Source: Caulobacter sp. BK020
GTDB lineage: Bacteria > Pseudomonadota > Alphaproteobacteria > Caulobacterales > Caulobacteraceae
Direction: 5' to 3'
DNA length: 64,000 bases
Assembly: GCF_004342605.1 (NCBI RefSeq)
Contig: NZ_SLZL01000009.1
Coordinates: 1 to 64,000, forward strand
In this document: positions 25,269 to 36,195 of the stretch, piece by piece
Layout of the letters: the number at the start of each line of letters is the position of its first letter
Numbering within the stretch: position 1 is the first letter of the stretch
Position numbers and translations under genes: made by a program
Notes under the pieces: model-generated
Databases searched by the model: none
Seen by the model: the letters and a program-made list of their open reading frames with translations, nothing else
What the model was told of the DNA's origin: nothing

Positions 25269-27056
25269 ATGAAGCAGTTTCTCATGACCGTGGCCGGCGT
25301 TTTCGTCGGCTTGGTGTTGTTCCTGGTCGGCGTCCCCTTCCTCCTGATCGTCATGGCGGCCAGCGCCGCCCGCCCCGCCCCGATCCCCGCTCACACGGTG
25401 CTGCAGCTGGACCTGCGCGGCGGCCTGTCCGACCAGGAGCCGCAGAATCCGTTCGCGGCGCTCGGCGGCGGCGGCGGCCAGTCGGTGATGTCGATCATCG
25501 AGACGCTGCGCCGCGCCGAGACCGACGACAAGGTCGAGGCGGTGCTGGTGCGCCTGCCCGAGGGCGGTATGGCCCCGGCCGCGGCCGACGAGCTGCGCCT
25601 GGCCTTCAAGCACTTCCGCGCGGTCGGCAAGAAGCCGATCTTCGCCCACAGCCAGGGGCTCTATCCGTCGGGCCTGGTCACCTCGACCTACATGCTGGGC
25701 TCGGCGGCCAGTGAATTCTGGATGCAGCCCGACAGCTCGCTGCAGGCCGTGGGCGCCGCCAGCGAGGAGATGTTCTTCAAGCGCTTCTTCGACAAGTACG
25801 GCGTCAAGGCCGACTACGAGCAGCGCTACGAGTACAAGAACGCGGTCAATCCCTACCTCTATAGCGACTACACGCCGGCTCACCGCGAATCGACGCTGTC
25901 GTGGATGGGCTCGGTCTACACCTCGGCCCTGACCACGGCCGCCCAGGACCGCAAGGTCGATCCGGCCGCCCTGATCAAGACCATCGAGGCGGGCCCCTAC
26001 AGCGCCGAGGAGGCCAAGGCCAAGGGCCTGATCGACCGGGTCGGCCAGGTGAAGGACATCCAGGACGCCATGCTGGCCCGCGCCGGCAAGGGCGCCAAGC
26101 TGCTGGACTTCGACGACTATGTTACGCGCGCCAGGAAGACCCCGCCCAAGACCGGCCCGACCATCGCGGTCGTCTCGGCGGAGGGGGCGATCATGACCGG
26201 CAGCGGCGACGGCGGCTCGCCGTTCGGCGGCGACAGCACGATCTATTCCGACCAGGTGGCCAAGGCGCTGTATGACGCGGTCGACGACAAGGACGTCAAG
26301 GCGATCGTGTTCCGCGTCTCCTCCCCCGGCGGCTCGGACACCGCGTCCGAGCAGATCCTGGCCGCCGTCAAGGCGGCGAAGAAAGCGGGCAAGCCGATCG
26401 TGGTCAGCATGGGAACCTATGCGGCCTCGGGCGGCTACTGGATCAGCTCGGGCGCCTCGGCGATCGTCGCCGAACCCACCACCCTGACCGGCTCGATCGG
26501 GGTGTTCGGCGGCAAGTTCGCCCTGGGCGACGCCCTGGCGCGGTTCGGCGTCGACGTGAAGCAGGTTCATGTCGGCGGCGACTATTCCGGCGCGTTCGGC
26601 ACGGGCCAGGGCTTCACCCCCGACCAGCGGGCCCGGTTCGCCGGCTGGATGGACCGCATCTATGCCGGCTTCGTGCACCGGGTGGCCGAAGGCCGAAACC
26701 TGCCCGAGGCGCGGGTTCGCGAGATCGCCAAGGGCCGGGTCTGGACGGGCGTCCAGGCCAAGCAGCTGGGCCTGGTGGACGAGCTGGGCGGCTTCTACGA
26801 GGCCGTCGACAAGGCCAAGAGCCTGGCCAAGATCAAGGGCGAGGTGAAGCTCAAGAAGGTCGGCGGCACCAACTCGCCGTTCGAGGCGCTGGAGAAGATC
26901 CTGGGCGTCAGCGAGACCTCGGTCCGCACCCTGGCCGCCTCGGCCTGGCTGCTGGGCGACCCGCGCTCGCAGTCGATCCTGGACGAAATGGCCAAGGCCC
27001 GCCTGCGCTCGACCCCCAGTGGGGCGGCGGTGCTGGCGGACACGCCGGTGCGGTAG
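25269..27056 (+). CDS. sppA: Signal peptide peptidase SppA, 67-kDa type
   Basis: A 595-residue membrane-anchored serine protease that degrades signal peptides after cleavage. A single N-terminal anchor (about residues 8-33) is followed by two tandem SppA/ClpP-like domains, as in the E. coli 67-kDa form. The catalytic Lys lies in YEYKNAVNP of the first domain (about residue 197) and the catalytic Ser in YAASGGYWIS of the second (about residue 390). It has its own terminator downstream and lies alone after tRNA-Pro. The C-terminal 40 residues are less conserved. Confidence 0.96.
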   Translation: MKQFLMTVAGVFVGLVLFLVGVPFLLIVMAASAARPAPIPAHTVLQLDLRGGLSDQEPQNPFAALGGGGGQSVMSIIETLRRAETDDKVEAVLVRLPEGGMAPAAADELRLAFKHFRAVGKKPIFAHSQGLYPSGLVTSTYMLGSAASEFWMQPDSSLQAVGAASEEMFFKRFFDKYGVKADYEQRYEYKNAVNPYLYSDYTPAHRESTLSWMGSVYTSALTTAAQDRKVDPAALIKTIEAGPYSAEEAKAKGLIDRVGQVKDIQDAMLARAGKGAKLLDFDDYVTRARKTPPKTGPTIAVVSAEGAIMTGSGDGGSPFGGDSTIYSDQVAKALYDAVDDKDVKAIVFRVSSPGGSDTASEQILAAVKAAKKAGKPIVVSMGTYAASGGYWISSGASAIVAEPTTLTGSIGVFGGKFALGDALARFGVDVKQVHVGGDYSGAFGTGQGFTPDQRARFAGWMDRIYAGFVHRVAEGRNLPEARVREIAKGRVWTGVQAKQLGLVDELGGFYEAVDKAKSLAKIKGEVKLKKVGGTNSPFEALEKILGVSETSVRTLAASAWLLGDPRSQSILDEMAKARLRSTPSGAAVLADTPVR

Positions 27057-27079
27057 GACGTCGACATCGAGGATCGAAG

Positions 27080-27110
27080 GGGCCGTCCGGGAGACCGGGC
27101 GGCCCTTTTT
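27080..27110 (+). terminator. Terminator of sppA
   Basis: An 11-bp stem (GGGCCGTCCGG with CCGGGCGGCCC, one G.U pair) and GAGA loop followed by TTTTT, 24 bases after the sppA stop. Confidence 0.93.
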
Positions 27111-27122
27111 CGTGCGGCGATC

Positions 27123-27229
27123 ACTTGCCCCCTACGGGTCGCTTCGCGACCGTCTTCCCCCAGAGGGGGAAGAGCGCTCCGCCCCCTGTGGGGGCGGACA
27201 GACCGCGAAGCGGTCAGGTGGGGGCAAGT
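27123..27229. repeat. Intergenic palindromic repeat, copy 2
   Basis: This 107-bp element is the inverted copy of 9679-9798, sharing its ends ACTTGCCCCC and GGGGGCAAGT and all four internal hairpins, but lacking 13 bases present in copy 1. Confidence 0.93.
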
Positions 27230-27795
27230 TGTTCGCCGGCATGGCTTTTCGGCATCGCGCCTGAAGCTGCGAAGTTGGGAAGGGTGCGAAGCGCCCGGGC
27301 CTCGCCCGGAGGATTTGCAGTTATGTGTACCGTTTCGACGAAGTTCGAGCGCTTCGCGTGGAGCCGTTATCCGGAAGCCTTCGGGTCGCGGATTCTTAAC
27401 CCGCTCCGATGGAGGCCTCCGACGGGCGGAGCGTTGGCGCACTCCGGACCGCCCGGGCGATTTCAGCCCGGGCCTGCTGGCCTGATCCGCCTATCCAAGG
27501 CGCCGAAGCTTCGTCGCGACTGAGGCGAACCTGCTGCGAACCAACCTGGGACGTCCTCGTGAGACGCGACGGACAAGCCTACCCGCTCGTCCACCCCTGA
27601 AAGCCGCATCGGTCGCCGTACGTGCGCCCTCCCCATGCTCTCAGGTGGGAGCATTATGGGGGCGGTCTGGAAGGGTGAGGACAGATCTGGGTCGAGAAAA
27701 TTTAGAGCGTTGAAATCGCTGAGCTTAGCTCCCTATCCGCCGAGCATGGACCGCCCGCCCGGAAAGCCTTCCCGACACCCGGACGACGCCCAAAG
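27230..27795. other. Intergenic region between sppA and the TonB receptor
   Basis: No gene that I can support. One frame from ATG 27322 has GGAGGA nine bases upstream, but its 66-residue product is Pro/Arg-rich with no protein-like pattern. I see no known structured RNA. Confidence 0.45.
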
Positions 27796-27824
27796 AAAAA
27801 CGGCGGGCTCCGAAGAGCCCGCCG
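27796..27824 (-). terminator. Terminator of the TonB-dependent receptor gene
   Basis: On the minus strand CGGCGGGCTC pairs with GAGCCCGCCG around a short TTCG-type loop, followed by TTTTTC, 30 bases after the stop codon. Confidence 0.93.
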
Positions 27825-27853
27825 CCATTCCCAGACTAGCTGAGGACTTGACC

Positions 27854-30800
27854 TTAGAATTCCAGGTCGAAGCCGAACCGCACGTAGCGCGGGTCCTGGT
27901 AGGCGATCGGCAGACCGTATTGCGAGCGACGGGCGCCGCCGTTGGTCTCGCCGCGCTCTTCGAACGAGGTGACGCCGTCGGCGTTCAGCACGTTGAAGAC
28001 ATCGGCGCGCAGGACCAGGTTGCCGCCCAGCGGGATGATCTTTTCCGGCACGGTGTAGCGGAGCGAGAGATCCAGCGAGGTGGTCCAGTCGGTCTCGAGG
28101 GCCGAACCGCGCGGCACCGGCAGCTTCTGGCCGGTGGCGAAGTTCGTGCACCAGCGCGAAGCCGCGCCGTAGGCCTGTGACGGACCGTCCGTCGGGTGGA
28201 CGCCGAAGCAGCCTTGGTGCTTGGGCGAGATCACCCGCAGGTTGGCGCCGAACATCAGGGCGTCGGTCACGGCGTAGGTGCCGAAGGCCTTGAACTGATG
28301 GGCGTGGTGGTTCGGCAGCAGGCCGTACTGGTAGTCCGTCAGACCGACGAAATCGTAGAGCACCGTCGAGCCCGCATCGGCCTGAGCGTTGTCGGACAGA
28401 ACCGTACCTTCGTAGTTCCCCTTGCTTTCCGACAGGGTGTAGGACCCCTTCAGGCCCCACTTGCCGTCAAAGGCGCGCTCGAAGGTGAACTCCAGAGCCA
28501 CATATTCGCGCTTCGGAGCCGGGAAGCCCAGTTCGCTCTTGCTGAAGGTGAGCTCCTTGGGCAGGGCGGCCGCCGCGGCGATCGTGGCCGCGTCATGGAC
28601 GCGGGGATCGGCCTGGCGGAGCTTGATCGTCAGATCTTCGCCAGGGTTGAAGACGATATACTGCCAGGAGTTGTTGTAGATGGTGTTGCAAGCCGCCAGC
28701 GTGGCGCCGGTGACGTGCGCGTTACACCACTTCACGACGAACGGATCGAGGGTGGTGTCTTCCGAGATGCGGTTCAGCTTGCGGTAGGTCAGGTTGACCC
28801 CGCCCTTCCACAGTTCGTTGAACTGCCGCTCGTAACCGACCGAGAACTCGTCTTCCTGGCTGGCCTTGATGCCTTGAGCGGCCTTCGAATAGGCCGGTTC
28901 GGCGACGCCGAGGCCGAAGGCGACCGTACAACCCGGAACGCCGGGGGTGCCGGCGACGACGGTGCCGGTCGGGCAGTTGACCAGGGTGCCGGGATCCAGG
29001 CCGGGGTTGGTGGTGGTGGTGATCTGCGTGCCCAGCCCGGTCGGCGCGCCGTTGGCGCCGCGCGTGAAGTTCGGCGCGGTGCTGCCCGAACCCGGCACGT
29101 AACCCGGAGCATAGAAGAAGGTGCTATAGCCCAGGTCGGCGCCGCGATAGCTCAGGTTCGAAGCCGGCGGGATGTAGTAGCGGCCGAACGAAGCCGAGAT
29201 CTTGTCCTTGCCCTCGCCGACCGGGTCCCAGGTCACGCCGATGCGCGGGCCCCAGTTGTTCTTCAGGTTCAGAACCCGCTCGCCCAGGAGGTTGTCCAGG
29301 GTGAACTTGTCGTTGCGGATGCCCAGCTGCAGGCTCAGGGCGGGGGTGATGTCCCAGGCGTCCTGGACGTACCAGGCCGCGTTCACGCCATGCACCGGCG
29401 CGCCGCCGAACCGGTTGGTCGAGATTTCGACGTAGTTGACGCCGTCCGGAACCCCGTACGTGTCGCCCGCCGAACCCTGGTGATAGATGTAGGCGACGCC
29501 CGTAGGGCCGGCGCCGGTGTCGATCGACGCGTGGTTGAGCGTCGTCTTTTCATGGTCGTAGCCGCCACGAACGTGGTGGTCGCCCAGCAGGTTGAAGTAC
29601 AGGTCGCCGTCGACGCGATAGAATTCGCGCAGCGTCTTGCGGGTTTCGATCGTGCCCTGCTTCTGGGCGCTGATCGTGTTCAGCGAACCGGTGGTGTAGT
29701 CTTCTTGGACCAGCGGATCGACCGTGTTGCCCGGCAGGACGCTATTGGAGTCGCGGTTCTTGCCGTAGGCGGCCGACAGGGTGAACCAGTCGGTGAAGGT
29801 GCCGGTATAGCGGGCCACGTAGTTGACGCCGCCTTGGCGATAGACCGTCGAAGGCAGGGCCGCGCCGATGGTGTCGGTACCCGCGGTGTAGGCGTAGGCG
29901 CTGCGATTGATGGTCTTCTGGGTGTCGAAATAGGTCAGTTCGACACGTTGCCGATCGGTGATGTAGCCGTCCAGCTTTGCGCCCCAGAACGGGTCGTTCG
30001 ACTTGTCGACGGTGTACTGGCCCAGGGTCTTGAAGGCCGTCTTCTGCTCCGTGTCGCGCTGTTGGTTCAGCACGTAGAAGAACAGGTGATCCTTGATGAC
30101 CGGGCCGCTGACCTCGAACGTGCCGCTCTTGGAGGACTGGCCGCCGCGATGGTTGGCGATCAGGTAGGTGTCCGGCGAGTCCTGGCGCATGCTGTCCAGC
30201 TCGAAGTTGCCGTGCACGGCGACCTTGAAGTCGTTGGAGCCGGACTTGGTGACGGCGTTGATCACGCCGCCGGTGGCGCGGCCGAACTCGGCGGGATAAC
30301 CGCCGGTCTTCACTTCGACCGACTTGTAGAAGTCGAACGGCACCTCAGCAGCGCCGATGTAGTTGTCGAAGTTCGTGATGTTCAGACCGTTGATGTAGAA
30401 CGCGTTTTCAGCGACCGAACCACCACCGACCGAGGGCTGGCCGCCGAAGTTCGCGGCGCTCGGGGCGGTGCCCACGCGCGCGGCCGAACCGGTGACGACG
30501 CCGGGCGCCAGTTGAACCACCGCGGTCAGCGAGCGGCCGATCGGCGCCTGCTTGGTCAGGGTGTCCAGGTCGACGGTCAGACCCTTGGTCGTCGCGGCGA
30601 AGTCCAGCTGCGGGTTGGCGGTGGCGGTGACGACCACTTCGCTGACCGAGCCGCCGACTTCCGTCAGGGTGAAGGAGTAGGCGGTCGAACCGCCCAGGCC
30701 GACGCGGACGTTGCCGTCGCTGGTCGGCTGGTAGCCTTCCTTGGCGATCGAGACCGAATAGCCGCCGATCGGAATCAGGGGAACGCGGAACTGACCGGCG

Positions 30801-31060
30801 CCGTCGGTGGTGACGGTGCGGGTGAAGCCTTGGTCCAGCGACTTAACCGTGACGGTCGCGTCCGGGACGGTGACGCCGGCCGAATCCTTGACCGTGCCGA
30901 TCAGCGAACCGGAGCTGTAGTCCTGGGCGCTGGCCAGGGTCGGGATCGCCGTGGCGACCGCGGTGACGGCCAGCGGCGCGGCGACGGTGGCCAGGCCGGC
31001 CAGCAGCGTCGACGTCAAGAGACGCGCGCGCGCGCCGCCCTTGGTGGAAATCATCTTCAT
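27854..31060 (-). CDS. Oar-like TonB-dependent outer-membrane receptor
   Basis: A 1068-residue outer-membrane protein. A signal peptide (residues 1-45, ending TLASAQ) precedes a carboxypeptidase-regulatory-like beta-sandwich (SGSLIGTVKDSAGVTVPDAT, about 50-130), a plug domain (TKQAPIGRSLTAVVQLAPGV, about 165-290) and a large beta-barrel ending in Phe (RFGFDLEF), the usual outer-membrane assembly signal. Proteins of this layout import or bind large ligands such as peptides or glycans. ATG 31060 follows GAGGGG. It is monocistronic with its own terminator and no adjacent transporter or regulator, so the substrate is unknown. Confidence 0.95.
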   Translation of the reverse strand: MKMISTKGGARARLLTSTLLAGLATVAAPLAVTAVATAIPTLASAQDYSSGSLIGTVKDSAGVTVPDATVTVKSLDQGFTRTVTTDGAGQFRVPLIPIGGYSVSIAKEGYQPTSDGNVRVGLGGSTAYSFTLTEVGGSVSEVVVTATANPQLDFAATTKGLTVDLDTLTKQAPIGRSLTAVVQLAPGVVTGSAARVGTAPSAANFGGQPSVGGGSVAENAFYINGLNITNFDNYIGAAEVPFDFYKSVEVKTGGYPAEFGRATGGVINAVTKSGSNDFKVAVHGNFELDSMRQDSPDTYLIANHRGGQSSKSGTFEVSGPVIKDHLFFYVLNQQRDTEQKTAFKTLGQYTVDKSNDPFWGAKLDGYITDRQRVELTYFDTQKTINRSAYAYTAGTDTIGAALPSTVYRQGGVNYVARYTGTFTDWFTLSAAYGKNRDSNSVLPGNTVDPLVQEDYTTGSLNTISAQKQGTIETRKTLREFYRVDGDLYFNLLGDHHVRGGYDHEKTTLNHASIDTGAGPTGVAYIYHQGSAGDTYGVPDGVNYVEISTNRFGGAPVHGVNAAWYVQDAWDITPALSLQLGIRNDKFTLDNLLGERVLNLKNNWGPRIGVTWDPVGEGKDKISASFGRYYIPPASNLSYRGADLGYSTFFYAPGYVPGSGSTAPNFTRGANGAPTGLGTQITTTTNPGLDPGTLVNCPTGTVVAGTPGVPGCTVAFGLGVAEPAYSKAAQGIKASQEDEFSVGYERQFNELWKGGVNLTYRKLNRISEDTTLDPFVVKWCNAHVTGATLAACNTIYNNSWQYIVFNPGEDLTIKLRQADPRVHDAATIAAAAALPKELTFSKSELGFPAPKREYVALEFTFERAFDGKWGLKGSYTLSESKGNYEGTVLSDNAQADAGSTVLYDFVGLTDYQYGLLPNHHAHQFKAFGTYAVTDALMFGANLRVISPKHQGCFGVHPTDGPSQAYGAASRWCTNFATGQKLPVPRGSALETDWTTSLDLSLRYTVPEKIIPLGGNLVLRADVFNVLNADGVTSFEERGETNGGARRSQYGLPIAYQDPRYVRFGFDLEF

Positions 31061-31672
31061 CGTATCCCCTCTTGCATGGCGAAGCATCCCGGCCGCCCGC
31101 ACGCGCCCGTTTCGGGGGCGTTACGTTCGGCCTGTCTGGATTTTTGCCCCAACTCCACCACGAGAACTTAGGTGTCCCGGAAAACATTTCCCCGGTTGCA
31201 TGGACGTTAGGAGGCCCGCCGCGGGCCGGTCAATTCCCATTACCAATCCGTAATCACATCGCCTTGGGCTGTCGCATTATCGCAACACGATCGCCGCATT
31301 TCCGACGAACGCCGCTCAGATTTTCCTCAAACTGACGGATAACGCGGATCTCTCCCCCCGTATCCCGTTGGGCTGAAAGGCAAATTCCACCTGCATGGAC
31401 ACACGCGGCTCCCACGAACGGATGGGCGCGATCTGGGAGGTAAAAACACCCCTCATCCAATTGACTTTCGAGGAATTGGCCCCGGAAACGGCATTTGCGT
31501 CGCTATCAAATGCCGGGCGCTGACGATCGCGGGGAGATTCTTCCGATTCATCGCTCAAATTTCGGACACACTTTCGTCGCAGCCGACCGTTGCATGGGCG
31601 CCCGGGCGCCGGGATGATGGCCCCCGGCCGTTCCGGCGGCGCCCCCAGCCCTTCCACGAGTGATCAAAACCC
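31061..31672. other. Intergenic region upstream of the TonB receptor
   Basis: About 600 bases without a supported gene, more AT-rich than the flanks between 31240 and 31570. It must hold divergent promoters for the TonB receptor and for the gene at 31673. I found no clear -35/-10 pair or operator. Confidence 0.5.
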
Positions 31673-32083
31673 ATGACCGCCTTCCGACGTGTAACCGACT
31701 CGCTTTCGGTCAGTCCCCAGATCGCGCTCGACGACCTGGAGCGCGCCGCCGGCGAGGGCTTCGTGCTGGTGATCAACAACCGCCCCGACGACGAGGAGCC
31801 GGGCCAGCCGTCCAGCGCCCAGATCGAGGCCGCAGCCCGGGCGGCGGGCCTGGACTATCTGCATGTTCCGGTGCGCGGCGGGCCAACCTTCGACCAGGTG
31901 GAGGCCGTGCGACGGGCGGTCGAGGGCGCGGAGGGTCCGGTCCTGGCCTTCTGCCGTTCGGGCACGCGCTCGATCGTCACCTGGTCCCTGGGCCAGGCGG
32001 CCTCGGGCGCGGCCGATCGCGCCACCCTGGTGCGTCAGGGCGCGGACGCCGGCTACGACCTGTCCGGCGTGCTGGGCGGCTAG
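31673..32083 (+). CDS. TIGR01244/DUF442 sulfurtransferase-phosphatase family protein
   Basis: A 136-residue protein of the beta-lactamase-hydrolase-like phosphatase group (N-terminal domain of Blh proteins). Residues 1-45 contain VTDSLSVSPQIALDDLERAA and FVLVINNRPDDEE; the active-site loop is FCRSGTRS (about residues 99-106), a Cys-x5-Arg P-loop shared with dual-specificity phosphatases and rhodanese-like enzymes. Stand-alone versions are linked to sulfide handling or act as phosphatases. The stop codon TAG is the first triplet of the 105-bp repeat at 32081. Confidence 0.88.
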   Translation: MTAFRRVTDSLSVSPQIALDDLERAAGEGFVLVINNRPDDEEPGQPSSAQIEAAARAAGLDYLHVPVRGGPTFDQVEAVRRAVEGAEGPVLAFCRSGTRSIVTWSLGQAASGAADRATLVRQGADAGYDLSGVLGG

Positions 32084-32185
32084 AGCAAGTCGCGCGATTC
32101 AGGAATCGCACGACTTGCTCTAGATTTTTGTTTTCGCATCGCTTTTGCGGAAAACCGGCGTCCACTTTTCCGCGCGATGCTCTAG
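32081..32185. repeat. 105-bp palindromic repeat, copy A, with terminator function
   Basis: The element begins at the TAG stop of the preceding gene and ends in CTAG. Its first 42 bases fold into a 19-bp stem followed by AGATTTTTGTTTT, an intrinsic terminator. The rest contains AAAACCGG and CCACTTTTC blocks typical of alphaproteobacterial mosaic repeats. Copy B is at 44635-44739 with the same length and orientation. Confidence 0.93.
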
Positions 32186-32197
32186 ATCGGCGCTCTG

Positions 32198-32350
32198 CTA
32201 ATAGCGGTGGCTGAAGGCGACCCGGGCCGCCATCGGCGAGGGCTCGGGCTCGCAGCTGGCCAGCACGAACTGGGCCGCGATGAGACACAGGATGGCGAAC
32301 GCCGGGCGCTGGAGCCGTTTTGAGACAAAAATCGCTGCGTCGGCGGTCAT
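32198..32350 (-). CDS. Small predicted lipoprotein
   Basis: A 50-residue protein. After a short basic N-terminus (VSKRLQRP) there is a hydrophobic stretch AFAILCLIAAQFVLA ending in the lipobox LASC (Cys at residue 33); the mature part is only 18 residues, EPEPSPMAARVAFSHRY. ATG 32350 has GGAG nine bases upstream. The lipobox position and charge pattern argue for a real exported lipoprotein of the entericidin type in size, though not recognisably homologous. It ends 12 bases from repeat copy A. Function unknown. Confidence 0.7.
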   Translation of the reverse strand: MTADAAIFVSKRLQRPAFAILCLIAAQFVLASCEPEPSPMAARVAFSHRY

Positions 32351-32434
32351 GATCCGTACTCCGGGAGGTTAACGCCCCGTTTACCGCAAGTCCGGCGCCG
32401 CGCACCTTCCCCGCCATTGTCCCCAGAGGCCGCC

Positions 32435-33328
32435 ATGATCCCCTTCGTCCGCGAGATCGAGTTCGAATACGGCCGCTGCGACCAGGTCTCGCCGTCGATC
32501 CGCCGGGTGATCGCCGACAATCCAGGCCCGTTCACCTATGTCGGCACCGGGACCTACATCGTCGGGCGCGGAACGGTGGCGGTGATCGATCCCGGCCCGG
32601 ACCTCGACAGCCACCTCCAGGCGCTGCTGGCGGCGCTGGAGGGCGAGACGGTCAGCCACATCCTGGTCACCCACCACCACAGCGACCACTCTCCCCTCGC
32701 CCGCCCGCTGCGGGCGGCGACCGGGGCAACAGTCTACGGCCGCCGCGCGCCGCATCTGGCCGAGCTGGCGCCGGGCCTGGCGCTGGAGGCCGGCGAGGAC
32801 GAGGGCTTCCGGCCCGATGTGGAGATCGCCGACGGCGACCTTTTCGAGGGGCCGGGCTGGACCCTGCGGGCGGTGACCACGCCGGGCCACACCTCCAACC
32901 ACGTCTGCTTCGCCCTGGAGGAAGAGAACGCCCTGTTCTCCGGCGACCACGTGATGGGCTGGTCGACCACGGTGATCACCCCGCCCGACGGCGACATGGG
33001 CGACTATTTCGCCAGCCTGGAAAAGGTGCGGGCCAAGGATTTCGACACCCTGTGGCCGACCCACGGCTCGCCGGTCCGCGAGGTCGCGCCGTTCCTCCAG
33101 GCCTATGCCGACCATCGCCGGGCGCGCGAGGCCCAGGTGCTGGCCGCCCTGGCTCAGGGGCCGACCACGATCAAGGCCATGGTGCCGACGCTCTACGCCG
33201 CCGTGGATCCCCGGCTGCACCCGGCCGCGGCCATGTCGGTGCTGGCCCACATGCTGCTGCTGGTGAAGCAGGGCCGGGCAGCGTGCGAGGGCGCGCCGGG
33301 GCTGGACAGCGTCTACCGCCTGGCCTGA
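32435..33328 (+). CDS. Metallo-beta-lactamase fold hydrolase (LACTB2-like)
   Basis: A 297-residue hydrolase. The metal-binding motif is THHHSDHSPL (about residues 78-87), with further ligands in TTPGHTSNH (about 150), FSGDHVMGW (about 175) and PTHGSPV (about 210). The C-terminal 70 residues (AREAQVLAALAQGPTTIKAM) form the winged-helix domain found in LACTB2-like proteins, some of which act as nucleases, others as thioesterases. I prefer ATG 32435, where the family N-terminus begins; TTG 32417 in frame is an alternative. It converges with the acyl-CoA ligase gene, ending six bases from it. Confidence 0.92.
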   Translation: MIPFVREIEFEYGRCDQVSPSIRRVIADNPGPFTYVGTGTYIVGRGTVAVIDPGPDLDSHLQALLAALEGETVSHILVTHHHSDHSPLARPLRAATGATVYGRRAPHLAELAPGLALEAGEDEGFRPDVEIADGDLFEGPGWTLRAVTTPGHTSNHVCFALEEENALFSGDHVMGWSTTVITPPDGDMGDYFASLEKVRAKDFDTLWPTHGSPVREVAPFLQAYADHRRAREAQVLAALAQGPTTIKAMVPTLYAAVDPRLHPAAAMSVLAHMLLLVKQGRAACEGAPGLDSVYRLA

Positions 33329-33333
33329 CGGCT

Positions 33334-35691
<2,358 letters not shown>

Positions 35692-36195
35692 CGTCGCGCG
35701 CTCCCGGTCCATTATCATTGTTCAGGCGAGGCTAGCGGGGCCACGCCCGCCGCGCAACGCGCCGCGCCCGCGACGCGAACCTTGGCCGACCCAGATCGAT
35801 CGGCGCCTATCGCCGGCCAGCGTCCGGACGATAGCCGACATCGGGCCTGCCCGGGGTCTGCCAGGGGTCTGCCAGGGGGAGCGGAGTCAGTTTCTTCGAA
35901 CTGAACCAAGGGGCGCGCACAGATCGCAGGCTCCCGGGCGGCTCCAGAACACGACGCGCGATCTCAAGCCGAGGCCGCCCAGGAAGCTGGCGGCCGTCGC
36001 GCCGCGCGATGCGCGAAGTGCGTCGTGTAACGGCCCAGGTGTCGCCTATGGCCAAATCCGCGATGTCACTCGCCTGCAGATAGTTTCCAGCCGTGACGTG
36101 ATCGGCATAGACATGCACCATCCCCGCTGGCTACCGCTTTGCTCGTTTTATCGAGCGATTGGCCGCTTTGTCGCCGCGCCGAGGTGGGGGCCTTC
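35692..36195. other. Intergenic region upstream of the RTX gene
   Basis: About 500 bases with no supported gene. It holds a perfect tandem duplication of the 11-mer GGGGTCTGCCA (35853-35863 and 35864-35874). A minus-strand frame starting at 36121 (104 residues) lacks a ribosome binding site and a recognisable pattern. The promoters of both flanking genes must lie here. Confidence 0.5.

Noticed and set aside
27322..27522. 66-residue frame with a GGAGGA upstream
   Set aside because: Composition is Pro/Arg-rich and shows no secondary-structure pattern; the start signal alone is not enough.
31254..31657. Minus-strand frames of 68 and 113 residues upstream of the TonB receptor
   Set aside because: They overlap each other, lack ribosome binding sites and look random in composition.
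35807..36121. 104-residue minus-strand frame upstream of the RTX gene
   Set aside because: Its start has GGGG directly adjacent to ATG and the sequence resembles no family; it may be a fragment at most.
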